In this document: one piece after another, positions 63,491 to 64,000 of the stretch | Position numbering within the stretch: position 1 is the first letter of the stretch | Layout: each line of letters begins with the position of its first letter | Assembly (NCBI GenBank): GCA_963580455.1 | Contig: OY756960.1 | Location: 1,116,001 to 1,180,000, forward strand | DNA from: Euonymus europaeus | Lineage: Eukaryota; Streptophyta; Magnoliopsida; Celastrales; Celastraceae | Direction: 5' to 3' | Length of the DNA: 64,000 bases | Notes under the pieces: generated by a model | What the model saw: the letters and a program-made list of their open reading frames with translations, nothing else | Databases searched by the model: none | What the model was told of the DNA's origin: nothing | Made by a program: the position numbers and the translations under genes

Positions 63491-63836
63491 TGTGGTTTCT
63501 TTACGTAAACGGTTTTATGAATATCCGTTGACTTCGAGTTCTGAATTCGGTGATTTTTAGCTTGATTACACACTACTTTTCGAGCTCTACGATCCTGGAG
63601 TTTCGGATTTTGATTTCAGAACTCGTGGCTAGTGGGTCTCGTTTCACCTACTTAGCCGCGAAATGTGGTTTCTTTACGTAAACGGTTTTATGAATATCCG
63701 TTGACTTCGAGTTCTGAATTCGGTGATTTTTAGCTTGATTACACACTACTTTTCGAGCTCTACGATCCTGGAGTTTCGGATTTTGATTTCAGAACTCGTG
63801 GCTAGTGGGTCTCGTTTCACCTACTTAGCCGCGAAA
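63491..63836 (+). repeat. Perfect one-unit tandem duplication
   Basis: The units at 63491-63663 and 63664-63836 read identically over all 173 bp as far as I can compare by eye (GTTGACTTCGAG, GATTACAC, GGAGTTTCGG, CTAGTGGGTC, CCTACTTAG). The unit before them (63318) shares the left two thirds but has CGTTGCTAGTAGG and CTCCTTTCTCCC. Confidence 0.9.
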
Positions 63837-64000
63837 TGTGGTTTCTTTACGTAAACGGTTTTATGAATATCCCTTGACTCCGAGTTCTGAATTCGGTGAT
63901 TTTTTGCTTGATTTCACACTACTTTTCGAGCTCTACAATCCTGGCATTTCGGATTTTGATTTCAGAACTCGTGGCTAGTTGGTCTCGTTTCACCTACTTA
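63837..64000 (+). repeat. Partial unit at the right edge
   Basis: 164 bases of a CCCTTGACTCC/GATTTTTTGCTTG/CCTACTTA unit, cut by the window end. The array evidently continues. Confidence 0.95.

Larger units (their letters stand above)
1..64000 (+). repeat. 173-bp satellite array filling the whole window
   Basis: Tandem head-to-tail copies of a 173-bp unit run from the first to the last base. Unit starts (the TGTGG/TGCGG before the TTTACGTAAA palindrome) fall at 1, 174, 347, 520, 693, 866 and so on to 63837, giving 369 full units and a 164-base partial one. All are in the same orientation; no inversion, mobile element or unique sequence interrupts them. By eye units are roughly 95% or more identical to a common consensus, and differ mainly by substitutions. 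Single-base indels are few (for example near 1391, 9950, 10418, 12652, 14040, 27620, 28309, 28467, 35137 and 43143, plus a +1 variant near 5206). Unit size, purity and layered higher-order structure fit a eukaryotic centromeric or heterochromatic satellite. The family and species are not recognised; centromere function is inferred only. Confidence 0.99.

Noticed and set aside
1..64000. CRISPR array
   Set aside because: The whole 173-bp period is repeated with no unique spacers, and the unit is far too long.
1..64000. Retrotransposon, LTR, rRNA/tRNA gene or telomere repeat within the array
   Set aside because: I scanned for breaks in the 173-bp register and for unrelated sequence on both strands and found none.
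1..64000. Assignment to a named satellite or species
   Set aside because: The unit does not match any satellite I can recall with confidence, so naming one would be a guess.

Overview
The whole 64 kb window is one uninterrupted satellite DNA array. A unit of 173 bp is repeated head-to-tail, always in the same orientation, from base 1 to base 64000. There are 369 complete units plus a 164-base partial unit at the right end (63837-64000). Register is almost perfectly kept: with the first unit at 1, the 370th starts at 63837, one base short of exact 173-bp spacing. I see no gene, RNA gene, transposon, other simple repeat, or flanking unique DNA, and neither array edge lies in the window.

The host is almost certainly a eukaryote. 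A nucleosome-sized unit, a pure array of tens of kilobases and nested higher-order repeats are what is known of centromeric or heterochromatic satellites. The commonest variants are C-to-T or G-to-A changes at CpG, which suggests a host that methylates CpG. I favour a plant, at low confidence. I do not recognise the satellite family and name no species. A centromeric role is inference, since sequence alone cannot show it.

The unit is about 42% GC by hand count of the first copy. It is strongly T-rich on the + strand (about 67 T to 33 A) and rich in CpG (13 sites). It contains a perfect 10-bp palindrome, a 17-bp imperfect palindrome around a GAATTC, an 11-bp perfect inverted repeat with arms about 70 bp apart, and a 9-bp direct repeat.

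Above the unit, the array is a mosaic of local higher-order repeats (HORs), recognised by shared rare variants at exact multiples of 173 bp. Left part (0-9.7 kb): short HORs of 2, 3, 7 and 8 units and a 20-unit-spaced block. Middle left (11.5-23 kb): a very clean tandem 8-unit duplication (11551-14316), then a roughly 3.2 kb block present twice (about 15690-18870 and 19845-23025), the copies differing by one gained and one lost unit. Middle (26.3-32.5 kb): tetramers, a dimer run and trimers. Right half (33-64 kb): a cassette with a lost GAATTC site recurs about 20 times between 33.4 and 59.8 kb, inside contiguous tandem HORs of 9 (41521-44633), 22 (43769-51380), 10 (53976-57089) and 14 units (56398-61241). 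The right end holds 6-unit, 2-unit and perfect 1-unit duplications.

This is a record of repeated unequal exchange or replication-slippage events at many scales, with no fixed HOR length. The short reading frames present are by-products of single substitutions that remove stop codons and are not genes.
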